Source of the DNA: Agreia pratensis
Lineage (GTDB): Bacteria; Actinomycetota; Actinomycetes; Actinomycetales; Microbacteriaceae
Direction of reading: 5' to 3'
Assembly: GCF_900177685.1 (NCBI RefSeq)
Contig: NZ_FXAY01000001.1
Span: forward strand, 372,001-436,000
Length of the DNA: 64,000 nucleotides
The translations under genes and the position numbers were made by a program. Positions 1-7,776 of this stretch are shown here, piece after piece (positions within the stretch are counted from its first letter, which is position 1; the number at the start of each line of letters is the position of its first letter). The notes under the pieces are model-generated. The model worked only from the letters and a program-made list of their open reading frames with translations, was not told where the DNA came from and did not search any database.

Positions 1-1059
1 ACCTCGATGACCTGGCCGCGCATCCTCACGGCCTTGGGCCGGGCCACCCGCTGGATTCTCGGACTCTCTCTGCTGTTCGAGTTCATCGTCGCTGCCTTCG
101 TACGCCATCCGATCATTCCGTTCTGGGTCGACTATGGCGACGGCAAGTTACCGAACGCGTTCTTCTGGAGCCAGGCAGACCTCTTCACCGGCGCTCCGAT
201 TCAAGGCATCGTCGGAAACCGCAACCTGTTGGCGTTCATCGCCGTTATCGCACTGGTCTGCCTCGTGCTCGAGCTCGCATCACGATCGCTGGGCCGTCGG
301 CGCGCATACGCATGGATCGCCGTGGCCGTGGCCACTCTTGCCCTCACCCGCTCAGCCACCGCCATCGCCGTGCTCGTCGTCGTGGCCGTGGCCGCAGGCA
401 TCCTGACCCTGATGCGGCGCTCGAACGCGAGGCAGCGCCGGGTGGTTCTCGCGTCGAGCGCGGTCGGCGTGATCGCGGCGGCCGCACTGGTCACGGTTTT
501 CTCGTCTCAGATACTCAGGCTCTTCGGCAAGAGTTCAGATCTCACCGGCCGATTCGACATCTGGAATGCCGTGACAGCCCTCGCTCAGCAGCGACCCGTT
601 TTCGGATGGGGCTGGGTCAGCTACTGGGTGCCGTGGGTCGAGCCGTTCACCCACCTGGCCGAACGCAAGGGCGTGACCTACCTTCAAGCGCACAACGCCT
701 GGCTCGACGTGTGGCTGCAGCTCGGCATCGTGGGCCTGGTTCTGTTCGTCGGCGCCGTTGTCGGCGCGTGTTGGCGGGCGTGGTGGTTCGCAGTAGACCC
801 GCAGCTGGATGCCCGGGGCACGCCGGTCCCCTTCGTTCCGGTGACGCTCTTCCCGGCCCTCATTCTCACCCTGCTCGTCGCCCAGTCGTTCGTGGAGTCA
901 CGCATGCTCGTCGAGGGCGGGTTTGCTCTGCTCGCGCTCATGGCGCTGAAGACGCGGCGTGACGTCGGAGCAACAGGCATTGATCTCACCGTGCCCGACG
1001 GTGGCCCGGTCGAGTCCACCAAGCCCGTGATGCTGCGACGGGTGGGCTTTTCGCGGTGA
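1..1059 (+). CDS. O-antigen ligase/polymerase family membrane protein, 5' end cut by window
   Basis: Integral membrane protein of the O-antigen ligase / Wzy_C superfamily, which polymerises or transfers lipid-linked glycans on the outer face of the cytoplasmic membrane. The frame is open to the left edge. Comparison by eye with the next gene indicates that roughly 110 N-terminal residues lie outside the window, so the ATG at 7 is probably internal. Visible are about seven hydrophobic segments, the Arg-x3-Trp-type motif in LTGRFDIW, the turn GWGW, and the His-Asn pair in AHNAWLDVWLQLG before a membrane helix, all typical of the family's large external loop. The stop overlaps the next start as GTGA, so the two genes are translationally coupled. 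Ligase and polymerase cannot be separated by sequence reading. Confidence 0.85.
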   Translation, partial: TSMTWPRILTALGRATRWILGLSLLFEFIVAAFVRHPIIPFWVDYGDGKLPNAFFWSQADLFTGAPIQGIVGNRNLLAFIAVIALVCLVLELASRSLGRRRAYAWIAVAVATLALTRSATAIAVLVVVAVAAGILTLMRRSNARQRRVVLASSAVGVIAAAALVTVFSSQILRLFGKSSDLTGRFDIWNAVTALAQQRPVFGWGWVSYWVPWVEPFTHLAERKGVTYLQAHNAWLDVWLQLGIVGLVLFVGAVVGACWRAWWFAVDPQLDARGTPVPFVPVTLFPALILTLLVAQSFVESRMLVEGGFALLALMALKTRRDVGATGIDLTVPDGGPVESTKPVMLRRVGFSR

Positions 1060-2366
1060 GAGTCTCCGAGCACCCCGGGTGGGCGGTGGTTGCGGCGATC
1101 TTCGGCTCTCCGAGGTTCTCCGGCGTGCTGGCCACGACAGCCATCGGCTCTGCACTGTCGGTAAATCTCGTCAAGGAGACGATGGGCTGGGCCGGGCTGA
1201 TCGGCATCCTGAGCACCCTGGTCGTGTTTGCAGCCGTCTCTCTGGTCGCCCGGCGAAATGATCTCGACTGGCACGGCGTGCTGCCCCTGTCGCTCGTGGT
1301 ATTTCTCGGCTGGTGTGCCATCACGATCGTGTGGAGCAGGTACCCGTCGTCGAGCGTGACCGGAGTGATCTACCAGCTCACGTTCTCGTTCCTCGCGCTC
1401 TACGTCGCACTCGTGCGCGACCTTATTCAAATCGTGCGGGCCGTCGGCGATGTGATGCGCGTTCTGCTCACAGTGTCGCTCGCACTCGAGATCCTGTCGG
1501 GCCTACTTCTCGACCTCCCGATCGCGTTCTTGCGCATTCAGGGCAACCTCGATGAGGGTGGACCGTTGCAGGGCATCTTCGGTTCACGCAACATGCTGGG
1601 ATTCATCGCCCTGATCGCGCTCGTCACCTTCTTGGTGGAACGAAACACCCGGTCCGTTCCGCGCGGCCTCAGCCTGTACTCGATCGTTCTGGCAGCGGTG
1701 TTGCTGCTCGGATCGCGCTCCCCCATCTCGCTCGGAGTCGCCGGCATCGTGTTCGTCGCCGCCGTTGCGGTGCTCGCTCTACGCCGCGCCCGCCCCGAAC
1801 TCCGACGGAGTCTGCAGATCGGAATGCTGGTCATTCTGGTGATCGGAACCCTCAGCGCCTACTTCGTGCGCACGCGCATCCTGGCGATCGTGGGGGCGAG
1901 ATCGGAGTTCACCTATCGTCTCGAGATCTGGAACCAGCTATCGAGCCTCATCGACTACAACCAACTCGAGGGCTGGGGCTGGGTCGGCCTGTGGCGCCCC
2001 AACGTCTCGCCCTTCTTCGCGCTCGATTTCGTGGGCAACCGTCAGCACACCTCGGGGCTCAACGCCTTCATCGATGTGTACTTTCAAGCAGGGCTCATCG
2101 GGCTCGTGATCTTCGTGGGCATGGCGGGGTTGGCGCTCGTACGCTCCTGGATTCTGGCGACCTCGAAGAAGAGCGTCATCTATATGTGGCCGGCACTCAT
2201 TCTGGTCGTGCTGCTCGTGACGAGCATGGCCGAGAGCGCCATGCTCGTGGAGTACGGCTGGATGTTCTTCGTGATGTGCATGGTGAAAGCGGCGCACTCG
2301 CTGAGCTGGCGGCAGGGACTCGCGCTGAAGCCGCCGACAGCGGAGCTTCCTCGGGCTGGCGCCTAG
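1056..2366 (+). CDS. O-antigen ligase/polymerase family membrane protein
   Basis: Full-length 436-residue paralogue of the preceding gene, with about ten to eleven hydrophobic segments. It carries the same family marks: FTYRLEIWNQL (Arg-x3-Trp), GWGWVGLW, and the His followed by GLNAFIDVYFQAGLIG in the external loop before the last helices. The likely role is joining or polymerising undecaprenyl-linked glycan outside the membrane. The GTG start at 1056 overlaps the upstream stop by 4 bases. The stop lies in a CTAG tetranucleotide that also holds the stop of the convergent gtrA-like gene, so there is no room for a terminator between them. Neighbouring glycosyltransferases support a surface-polysaccharide role; the acceptor is unknown. 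Confidence 0.88.
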   Translation: MRVSEHPGWAVVAAIFGSPRFSGVLATTAIGSALSVNLVKETMGWAGLIGILSTLVVFAAVSLVARRNDLDWHGVLPLSLVVFLGWCAITIVWSRYPSSSVTGVIYQLTFSFLALYVALVRDLIQIVRAVGDVMRVLLTVSLALEILSGLLLDLPIAFLRIQGNLDEGGPLQGIFGSRNMLGFIALIALVTFLVERNTRSVPRGLSLYSIVLAAVLLLGSRSPISLGVAGIVFVAAVAVLALRRARPELRRSLQIGMLVILVIGTLSAYFVRTRILAIVGARSEFTYRLEIWNQLSSLIDYNQLEGWGWVGLWRPNVSPFFALDFVGNRQHTSGLNAFIDVYFQAGLIGLVIFVGMAGLALVRSWILATSKKSVIYMWPALILVVLLVTSMAESAMLVEYGWMFFVMCMVKAAHSLSWRQGLALKPPTAELPRAGA

Positions 2367-2872
2367 GCCTGACGCTCGGTCTCGGCCATCGCCGCCTTGT
2401 TCTTCAACGCCGTGTGGCCGTCTGACCGTGTGGGTGCATACACCCAGAACCGGTACATCAAGAATCGGAATGCAGTGGCGAGCACCAGGCCGATGACATT
2501 GGCCGAGATGTTGTCGGCGGCCAGATTGTTGAAACCGAGAACGTAGTGCGAGATCCAAAGGCAGAACAAGCTGATGCCGAGACCGACGACGGCGATTGCA
2601 GCGAACTCGAGCAACTCGAGCACGAAGTTGCGGCGACGGTGCTCTCTAAAGGTCCAATACCGATTGCCGAACCAAGTGGCCAAGGTCGACAGCGTCACTG
2701 AGACCAGCTTTGCGCCGAGCGGTGACTGCCACCAGACGTCGGATCCGAAGCTTCCGAGCCGGAGAAGATTGAAGATTCCCACGTCGATTCCGTATCCGAC
2801 AAGCCCGACGACACCGAACTTGAGTGCGTACCGCACAACGCGCTCGTAGATGTAACTGAACATCTTCTTCAC
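2363..2872 (-). CDS. GtrA-like membrane protein
   Basis: A 169-residue protein with four hydrophobic segments in the GtrA pattern. The opening segment holds FGVVGLVGYGIDVGIFNLL, followed by a cytoplasmic stretch with GNRYWTFR, which is a strongly conserved GtrA signature, and a final segment ending in FRFLMYRFWVY. GtrA proteins are thought to help move undecaprenyl-phosphate-linked sugars across the membrane or to modify surface polysaccharide, usually beside a DPM1-like GT2. Such enzymes are encoded nearby at 4214 and 30803. The ATG at 2872 starts a typical GtrA N terminus. Its 3' end shares CTAG with the convergent O-antigen ligase gene. The 139-bp gap to the next rightward gene should hold two divergent promoters, but none is convincing by eye. 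Confidence 0.85.
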   Translation of the reverse strand: MKKMFSYIYERVVRYALKFGVVGLVGYGIDVGIFNLLRLGSFGSDVWWQSPLGAKLVSVTLSTLATWFGNRYWTFREHRRRNFVLELLEFAAIAVVGLGISLFCLWISHYVLGFNNLAADNISANVIGLVLATAFRFLMYRFWVYAPTRSDGHTALKNKAAMAETERQA

Positions 2873-3011
2873 TGGAACTTCACTTTCGCACTCACCGCAC
2901 GCCGGTGATCGCCGGCCATTCGAAAGGATAACCGTTCATGTACTGTAAGGATGCGTATCCGCTCGCGCCACTGCGGCCGATCGCCTCTTCTTCCAGTTCA
3001 AAGGACTTTGC

Positions 3012-4217
3012 GTGCCCACTACTTTTGACAGAGACGTCGTCGTCATCGGCGGAGGGGGCCACGTCGGCCTCCCCTTGGCCATCGCGCTGGCCGATCGCGG
3101 ATCCAGAGTCGTCGTCTATGACCTCAGCGAGCGCGCTGTGCAGGGCATCAACGAAGGCAGAATGCCTTTCAGCGAGCCAGGGGCCGAGCCCGTACTGCAG
3201 CGAGTTCTGGCCAATGGCATGTTCACGGCGTCGACCGATGCGAGTGTTGTGGCCACGGCCGAGAACGTGATCGTCGTCATCGGCACGCCGGTCGACGAGC
3301 ACCTCAACCCCGACCCCAACGCGATTCCCGATGCACTCGAAGACTGCAGCCCGTATTTCCGCGACGAGCAGCTGCTCATCCTCCGCAGCACCGTGTACCC
3401 GGGCGTCACTGCCCTGGTCGAACGCATGCTGCGCGAGAAGGGTCTGTCGACAGAGGTCGCTTTCTGCCCGGAGCGTATCGCCGAGCACAAGGCGATGGAA
3501 GAGCTGTTCACTCTTCCTCAGATCGTCTCCAGTCGAAGCGACAGCGGCCGCCAGCGTGCGTCGAAGCTGTTCCGTACGCTGACCGATCAGATCGTGGATC
3601 TCAGCCCAGAAGAGGCCGAACTCGCCAAGCTGTTCACGAACACCTGGCGATACATCAAGTTCGCGGCCGCCAACCAGTTCTACATGATGGCCAACGACCG
3701 CGGTCTCGACTTCGAGAAGATCCGCGCAGGCCTCACGCACGACTACCCACGCGCCAAGGATCTTCCGGGACCGGGATTCGCTGCAGGGCCGTGCCTGTTC
3801 AAAGACACGATGCAGCTCGCAGCATTCAGCGACAACAAGTTCTCTCTCGGCCACTCGGCCATGCTCGTGAACGAGGGCCTCCCGCTCTACATCGTGACCC
3901 AGCTCGAGAAGCGGTTCGATCTCGAGAACCTCACCGTCGGAATTCTGGGTATGTCGTTCAAGGCGGGGTCCGATGACATTCGCTCGAGCCTCTCGTACAA
4001 GCTCAGACGGGTACTCAAGTTCCGCGCCAAGGCGGTCATCGGCACGGATCCCTATGTGACCGAAGAGACAGACGACACGTTGCTGCCACTCGATGCAGTG
4101 CTCGAGAAGGCCGACATCCTCATTGTCGCCACCCCGCACTCCGAATATGTGGGCCTCGTCACAGAGAAGCCCGTCGCCGATGTGTGGAATCTTCTGGGCC
4201 ACGGGGTCGTCATTTGA
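3012..4217 (+). CDS. Nucleotide-sugar dehydrogenase (UDP-glucose/GDP-mannose dehydrogenase family)
   Basis: A 401-residue NAD-dependent enzyme that oxidises the C6 alcohol of a nucleotide sugar to the uronate in two steps. The N-terminal Rossmann loop is GGGGHVG (about 13-19). The catalytic Lys and Asn are in ELAKLFTN (K206, N210), and the thiol is Cys261 in PGFAAGPCLFKDT. The C-terminal domain contains GILGMSFKAGSDDIRSS, the usual third-domain signature. The substrate (UDP-Glc, UDP-ManNAc or another) cannot be chosen by eye; the FAAGPC form around the cysteine differs from classical UDP-glucose dehydrogenase. GTG start at 3012. The stop overlaps the next start (TTGA), so it leads a four-gene rightward operon for precursor synthesis and transfer. 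Confidence 0.85.
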   Translation: MPTTFDRDVVVIGGGGHVGLPLAIALADRGSRVVVYDLSERAVQGINEGRMPFSEPGAEPVLQRVLANGMFTASTDASVVATAENVIVVIGTPVDEHLNPDPNAIPDALEDCSPYFRDEQLLILRSTVYPGVTALVERMLREKGLSTEVAFCPERIAEHKAMEELFTLPQIVSSRSDSGRQRASKLFRTLTDQIVDLSPEEAELAKLFTNTWRYIKFAAANQFYMMANDRGLDFEKIRAGLTHDYPRAKDLPGPGFAAGPCLFKDTMQLAAFSDNKFSLGHSAMLVNEGLPLYIVTQLEKRFDLENLTVGILGMSFKAGSDDIRSSLSYKLRRVLKFRAKAVIGTDPYVTEETDDTLLPLDAVLEKADILIVATPHSEYVGLVTEKPVADVWNLLGHGVVI

Positions 4218-4966
4218 CCGAGGGTCTGCGAGCGTCGATCGTCATTCCGGCGTACAACGAGGGCGAAGACATCGTCGCCGGCCTAGACCGGATCTTTGAG
4301 GCCGTTCATCTCGACGCCGAGGTGCTCGTCGTCGTCGATACAACATCTGACACAACGGCCCCTGTCGTGCACCGCTACGCCGAGAAGGAACCACGCCTGA
4401 AGCTCCTCGTCAACGACTACGGTCGCGGTCCGGCGTACGCGATCCGCTACGGCATCGATCACGCCGCGAGCGAGACCGTTGTTGTCACGATGGCCGACGG
4501 CTGCGACGACCCACGCCAGATCGACGACCTGGTGCGTCTCGTTGAGCGTGGAGTCGTCGTCGCCGCGGCGTCCCGCTATATGCCGGGGGGTCAGCAGGTG
4601 GGAGGCCCACGTTTCAAGACATTCCTCTCCAAGACGGCCGGCCTCACTCTCGAAGCCTTCACCAATGCCGGCACGCGAGACGCCACCAACTCGTTCAAGG
4701 CATACAGCGCCGCGTTCGTGCGCGAGGTGGGCATCCACAGCAAAGACGGTTTCGAGATCGGTCTTGAGCTCACAGCCAAGGCTCGTCGTTTGCGGCTGCC
4801 CGTGGCCGAGATCCCCACGATCTGGCTCGACCGCACTTTTGGAGAGTCCAACTTCAAGTTGGCGAAGTGGATCCCGAAGTACTTGCGCTGGTACCGTTTC
4901 GCCTTCGGTCCTCAGGTAGACGCGGCCCAAGTGCGCGCGCTCGCCGACAAGCTTCACAACCCCTGA
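4214..4966 (+). CDS. Family 2 glycosyltransferase, DPM1-like
   Basis: A soluble 250-residue GT-A-fold glycosyltransferase. The nucleotide-binding start is SIVIPAYNEGEDIV, and the acidic metal-binding stretch is TMADGCDDP, where the family usually has D-x-D. The C-terminal part, NFKLAKWIPKYLRWY, resembles dolichol/polyprenyl-phosphate mannosyltransferases, so transfer of a sugar to polyprenyl phosphate is the favoured reading. The preferred start is the TTG at 4214, which overlaps the upstream stop as TTGA and places the beta1 strand eight residues in. An in-frame ATG at 4184 would add ten unlikely residues inside the upstream gene. The next gene, an epimerase, follows after 36 bp. Confidence 0.83.
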   Translation: MTEGLRASIVIPAYNEGEDIVAGLDRIFEAVHLDAEVLVVVDTTSDTTAPVVHRYAEKEPRLKLLVNDYGRGPAYAIRYGIDHAASETVVVTMADGCDDPRQIDDLVRLVERGVVVAAASRYMPGGQQVGGPRFKTFLSKTAGLTLEAFTNAGTRDATNSFKAYSAAFVREVGIHSKDGFEIGLELTAKARRLRLPVAEIPTIWLDRTFGESNFKLAKWIPKYLRWYRFAFGPQVDAAQVRALADKLHNP

Positions 4967-5002
4967 CCAGCAGTCTCCACTCAAATTCAAGGAAGTATCT
5001 TC

Positions 5003-6028
5003 ATGCAAAAGGTTCTCGTAACCGGCTCCGCCGGATTCATCGGCGGCTACATCGTCGAAGAGTTGCTCGAAAAGGGCTACCAGGTCGTCGGGGTAGACAA
5101 CTACTCCAAGTACGGTCCCATCAAGAAGTCATACGACGACAACCCCAACTACGAGTTGGTCGTGGGCGACGTGCAGGACGTCGAGCTGATGACACGCCTG
5201 CTGAGCGACGTCGATCACTTCATCGCGGGTGCAGCCCTCATCGGCGGCATCTCGTACTTCCACACGTACGCATACGACCTTCTGGCCCAGAACGAGCGCA
5301 TCATCGCGTCGTCGGTGGATGCCGCGATCGCCGCACACAAGCAGGGTCGCCTCAAGAAGGTCACCTACATGTCGAGCTCGATGGTCTTCGAGTCGACCGA
5401 CCGCTGGCCGAGCAAGGAGGGCGACGAGCGCATCGTTCCGCCGCCGCTGTCGTCCTACGGCTTCCAGAAGCTGGCTGTCGAGTACTTCGCGCGCGCCGCG
5501 TGGGACCAGTACAAGCTGCCCTACACGATCCTGCGTCCGTTCAACTGTGTCGGAATCGGCGAATCGCGTGCACTCGGCGATGTCGACATCGACTCGGGCA
5601 ACGTCAAACTGGCCATGAGCCATGTCGTTCCCGACCTCGTGCAGAAGGTTCTGAAGGGCCAGGACCCGCTGCACATCCTCGGCGCTGGCGACCAGGTTCG
5701 TCACTACACCTACGGCGGTGACCTGGCCCGCGGCATCGTTCTGAGCCTTGAGCACCCCGACGCGCTGAACAACGACTTCAACGTCTCGACAGCCGAAGGT
5801 CACACCGTCAAAGAGCTCTCCGAGATCATCTGGCGCAAGATCAAGGGCCCGGATGTGCCGCTGAACCTCATCAGCGACCCCGGCTTCGAGTACGACGTGC
5901 AGAAGCGCGTTCCCGACGTCACCAAGGCGAAGGAGATCCTCGGCTTCGAGGCCACGACCACTCTCGAGGACATGCTCGACGAGGTCATCCCGTGGATCAA
6001 GAATGCCGTTGCAGACGGCACGATCTAA
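5003..6028 (+). CDS. NAD-dependent epimerase/dehydratase (extended SDR)
   Basis: A 341-residue extended short-chain dehydrogenase acting on a nucleotide sugar. The NAD loop is TGSAGFIG (7-14). The catalytic triad is visible as Ser in YMSSSMVF (about 124-126), Tyr152 and Lys156 in SSYGFQK. The substrate-binding half contains RPFNCVGIGE and RHYTYGGDLARG. The ATG at 5003 is preceded by AAGGAAG at good spacing. It follows the dehydrogenase and GT2 genes in one operon, so it probably makes the sugar used by that transferase. Epimerase, decarboxylase and dehydratase reactions all occur in this family, and the sequence does not decide between them. Confidence 0.85.
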   Translation: MQKVLVTGSAGFIGGYIVEELLEKGYQVVGVDNYSKYGPIKKSYDDNPNYELVVGDVQDVELMTRLLSDVDHFIAGAALIGGISYFHTYAYDLLAQNERIIASSVDAAIAAHKQGRLKKVTYMSSSMVFESTDRWPSKEGDERIVPPPLSSYGFQKLAVEYFARAAWDQYKLPYTILRPFNCVGIGESRALGDVDIDSGNVKLAMSHVVPDLVQKVLKGQDPLHILGAGDQVRHYTYGGDLARGIVLSLEHPDALNNDFNVSTAEGHTVKELSEIIWRKIKGPDVPLNLISDPGFEYDVQKRVPDVTKAKEILGFEATTTLEDMLDEVIPWIKNAVADGTI

Positions 6029-7436
6029 CGGCGTTGGGCCGACAGCTGGTGCGGTCCATTCGACCGCACCAGCTTCCTCTTCCGTAGAGCGAGGCCGTCT
6101 GGCCAGATTCGGTGAGTGGGCTTTCGGCGCCCAGCTAATCAACCATCGACCCTGGCGCCAGACTTTACCCCTGCTTGTCCTCATGGTGGTCGCCGGCACG
6201 GTCGGGACTCTCTTTCGGCTCCCCAACGACGCGAGAAATCTCCTCTGGGCGGAAGACGGAAAAACCTTTCTCGCGGACGCATTCACTCACGGCCTTCTGA
6301 CCAATCTCTTCACTCCCTATGCCGGCTACATGCACTTAGTGCCGCGCACCGCAGCGGAGTTGACGTCTCTCTTTGTTCCAGTCGACTACCTGGGCCTGGG
6401 GATGAACATCTTCGGCGCGGCCACCTGGTCTCTCGTGGCTCTCGCCGCTTTTGTGTTCACTAGGGAGCGATTGCAGCTGCCCATGCGCTGGCTTCTCTGG
6501 GTGCTGGTTCTGGTTCTCCCTATCGGATCGCAGGAGGTTGCGACCAACACCGCAAACTCGCACTGGTTCCTCATGTTCGGCCTCTTCGTCGCCCTCATAT
6601 CCCGCAGCGGGAGTTGGTCGAGAGCAGTCTTTGCGTCCGTTCTCGTGAGCGCATCAGTCCTCAGCGATCCCTTGTCGCTTATGTTCTTCCCTCTCGTCCT
6701 CGTGAGGGCTTTCAGCCTGCGCGGACTCCGGGAGCAGGTTCCAGGAATTGCCTTCGTGGGCAGCGCTGTCGTCCAGCTCATCGTCGTGCTCAACACGACT
6801 CGGGAGGCTGCTGTACCGGGATACGATCCCGATCTTCTCAGCCAGTTCTATCTCGTACGAGTTGTCTGGGGGGATCTACTCGGACCGACAACCGGTGGCG
6901 CGTCGTTGTACCAGTCGCTCGGTGTGGTCGCGGTGCTTTTCATCACCGGGGCCTTCATGGCTTGTCTGACAGCGGCGATCGCCATCCGATGGAGAAAGAC
7001 GGCGCTGGCGGCGGCTTCGCTCATCTTTTCGGTCGGATCCTTCGGCGTAATATCTGCGCTGACGTGGTCAAAGGTTGGCGTTCTGGTGCCTGGTTATGAA
7101 GTGTCCCTTGGCGGTCGATACTTAGTCGTCCCTTCCCTGCTTCTCGCCTTGTCTCTTGTGTCGATTATGAGTGCGTGGGTGCCTACGCGTGAGGAAGCTT
7201 CTGCCCGGTGGATGAGGCCCGTGATCTTTGCTGTTTCCTCCGCGCTGCTACTGACTCCAGGGCTGGTCGAATATCAGGATCCGTCCTACAAAGCCGGCTA
7301 CTCATCAGCTGTCGTCTCAATCGAAAACGCTTCGGAGACCTGCGAGCTAGACCCGAAAGGCTTTGCTGTCGTACCTATCGCGCCCGCGAAGTGGACGATG
7401 TCGATACCGTGCGCTGATATTCTCGAGGCGCGCTAG
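6003..7436 (+). CDS. Uncharacterised multi-pass membrane protein, possibly GT-C-like
   Basis: A 477-residue protein with an N-terminal hydrophilic stretch of about 45 residues, then roughly ten hydrophobic segments and a short C-terminal external tail with two cysteines (CELDPK and SIPCADI). The first external loop holds NLLWAEDGKTFLADAF; an acidic pair in this place is typical of GT-C glycosyltransferases, and HLVPRTAAEL follows. No family can be named with certainty. The ATG at 6003 lies 26 bases inside the upstream epimerase gene; the only nearby in-frame alternative is TTG at 6009, so the long overlap seems real. The gene ends the operon begun at 3012 and probably works on the same glycan. 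Bases look more A/T-rich than in neighbouring housekeeping genes. Confidence 0.7.
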   Translation: MPLQTARSNGVGPTAGAVHSTAPASSSVERGRLARFGEWAFGAQLINHRPWRQTLPLLVLMVVAGTVGTLFRLPNDARNLLWAEDGKTFLADAFTHGLLTNLFTPYAGYMHLVPRTAAELTSLFVPVDYLGLGMNIFGAATWSLVALAAFVFTRERLQLPMRWLLWVLVLVLPIGSQEVATNTANSHWFLMFGLFVALISRSGSWSRAVFASVLVSASVLSDPLSLMFFPLVLVRAFSLRGLREQVPGIAFVGSAVVQLIVVLNTTREAAVPGYDPDLLSQFYLVRVVWGDLLGPTTGGASLYQSLGVVAVLFITGAFMACLTAAIAIRWRKTALAAASLIFSVGSFGVISALTWSKVGVLVPGYEVSLGGRYLVVPSLLLALSLVSIMSAWVPTREEASARWMRPVIFAVSSALLLTPGLVEYQDPSYKAGYSSAVVSIENASETCELDPKGFAVVPIAPAKWTMSIPCADILEAR

Positions 7437-7776
7437 GCCCCAGTTCAAGACACTCTTGTCAGCGGGCCTGTCGCACTTTCGTTTGGGACGGCTGCTCCAC
7501 GCGGTGCGCTATCGAGCGGGCGCGTGACTCGCCAAGAGGGGACCAACGAGGGAGTGATCCGGGAACAAATCCGGTCTTCCCTTTGTCCGATAGGTCTTCT
7601 CAACTGATCCGGACCACTCGACCGCACGTGGCGATCGCATCGTACCCGACAGCAGGTCAAGGTTCTCTTGCCAGCTTTCGGATGCATGTAGCTTCTTAGT
7701 GGATATCGAAACTGTCCAGGCTAGGAGGACCTAGGCCAAAACACCGACGGCCCTGGAACTTCGGATTCCAGCGTGA
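7437..7776. other. 340-bp convergent intergenic region without a supported gene
   Basis: The gap lies between two converging operons. No open frame here has a plausible start, codon pattern or recognisable product. The hexamer ATCCGG occurs three times (near 7558, 7569 and 7607), and one hairpin lies close to the right-hand stop (listed separately). It may be decayed DNA or simply 3' untranslated sequence. Confidence 0.6.
7753..7771 (-). terminator. Possible weak terminator hairpin after the GW-repeat protein gene
   Basis: The arms CTGGAA and TTCCAG are perfect complements around a 7-base loop, 5 bases beyond the stop of the leftward gene. There is no immediate T-run on the minus strand (only GTGTTTTGG about 10 bases further on), so function as an intrinsic terminator is uncertain. 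Confidence 0.35.

Noticed and set aside
2892-4202. Long minus-strand open frame opposite the nucleotide-sugar dehydrogenase gene
   Set aside because: Its product has no family character, and the plus strand encodes an unmistakable dehydrogenase with all catalytic residues. Long antisense frames are common in high-GC DNA.
7437-7776. Small genes in the gap at 7.4-7.8 kb
   Set aside because: Candidate frames of about 75-80 codons on the minus strand lack ribosome sites and show arginine/serine-rich composition without any pattern.
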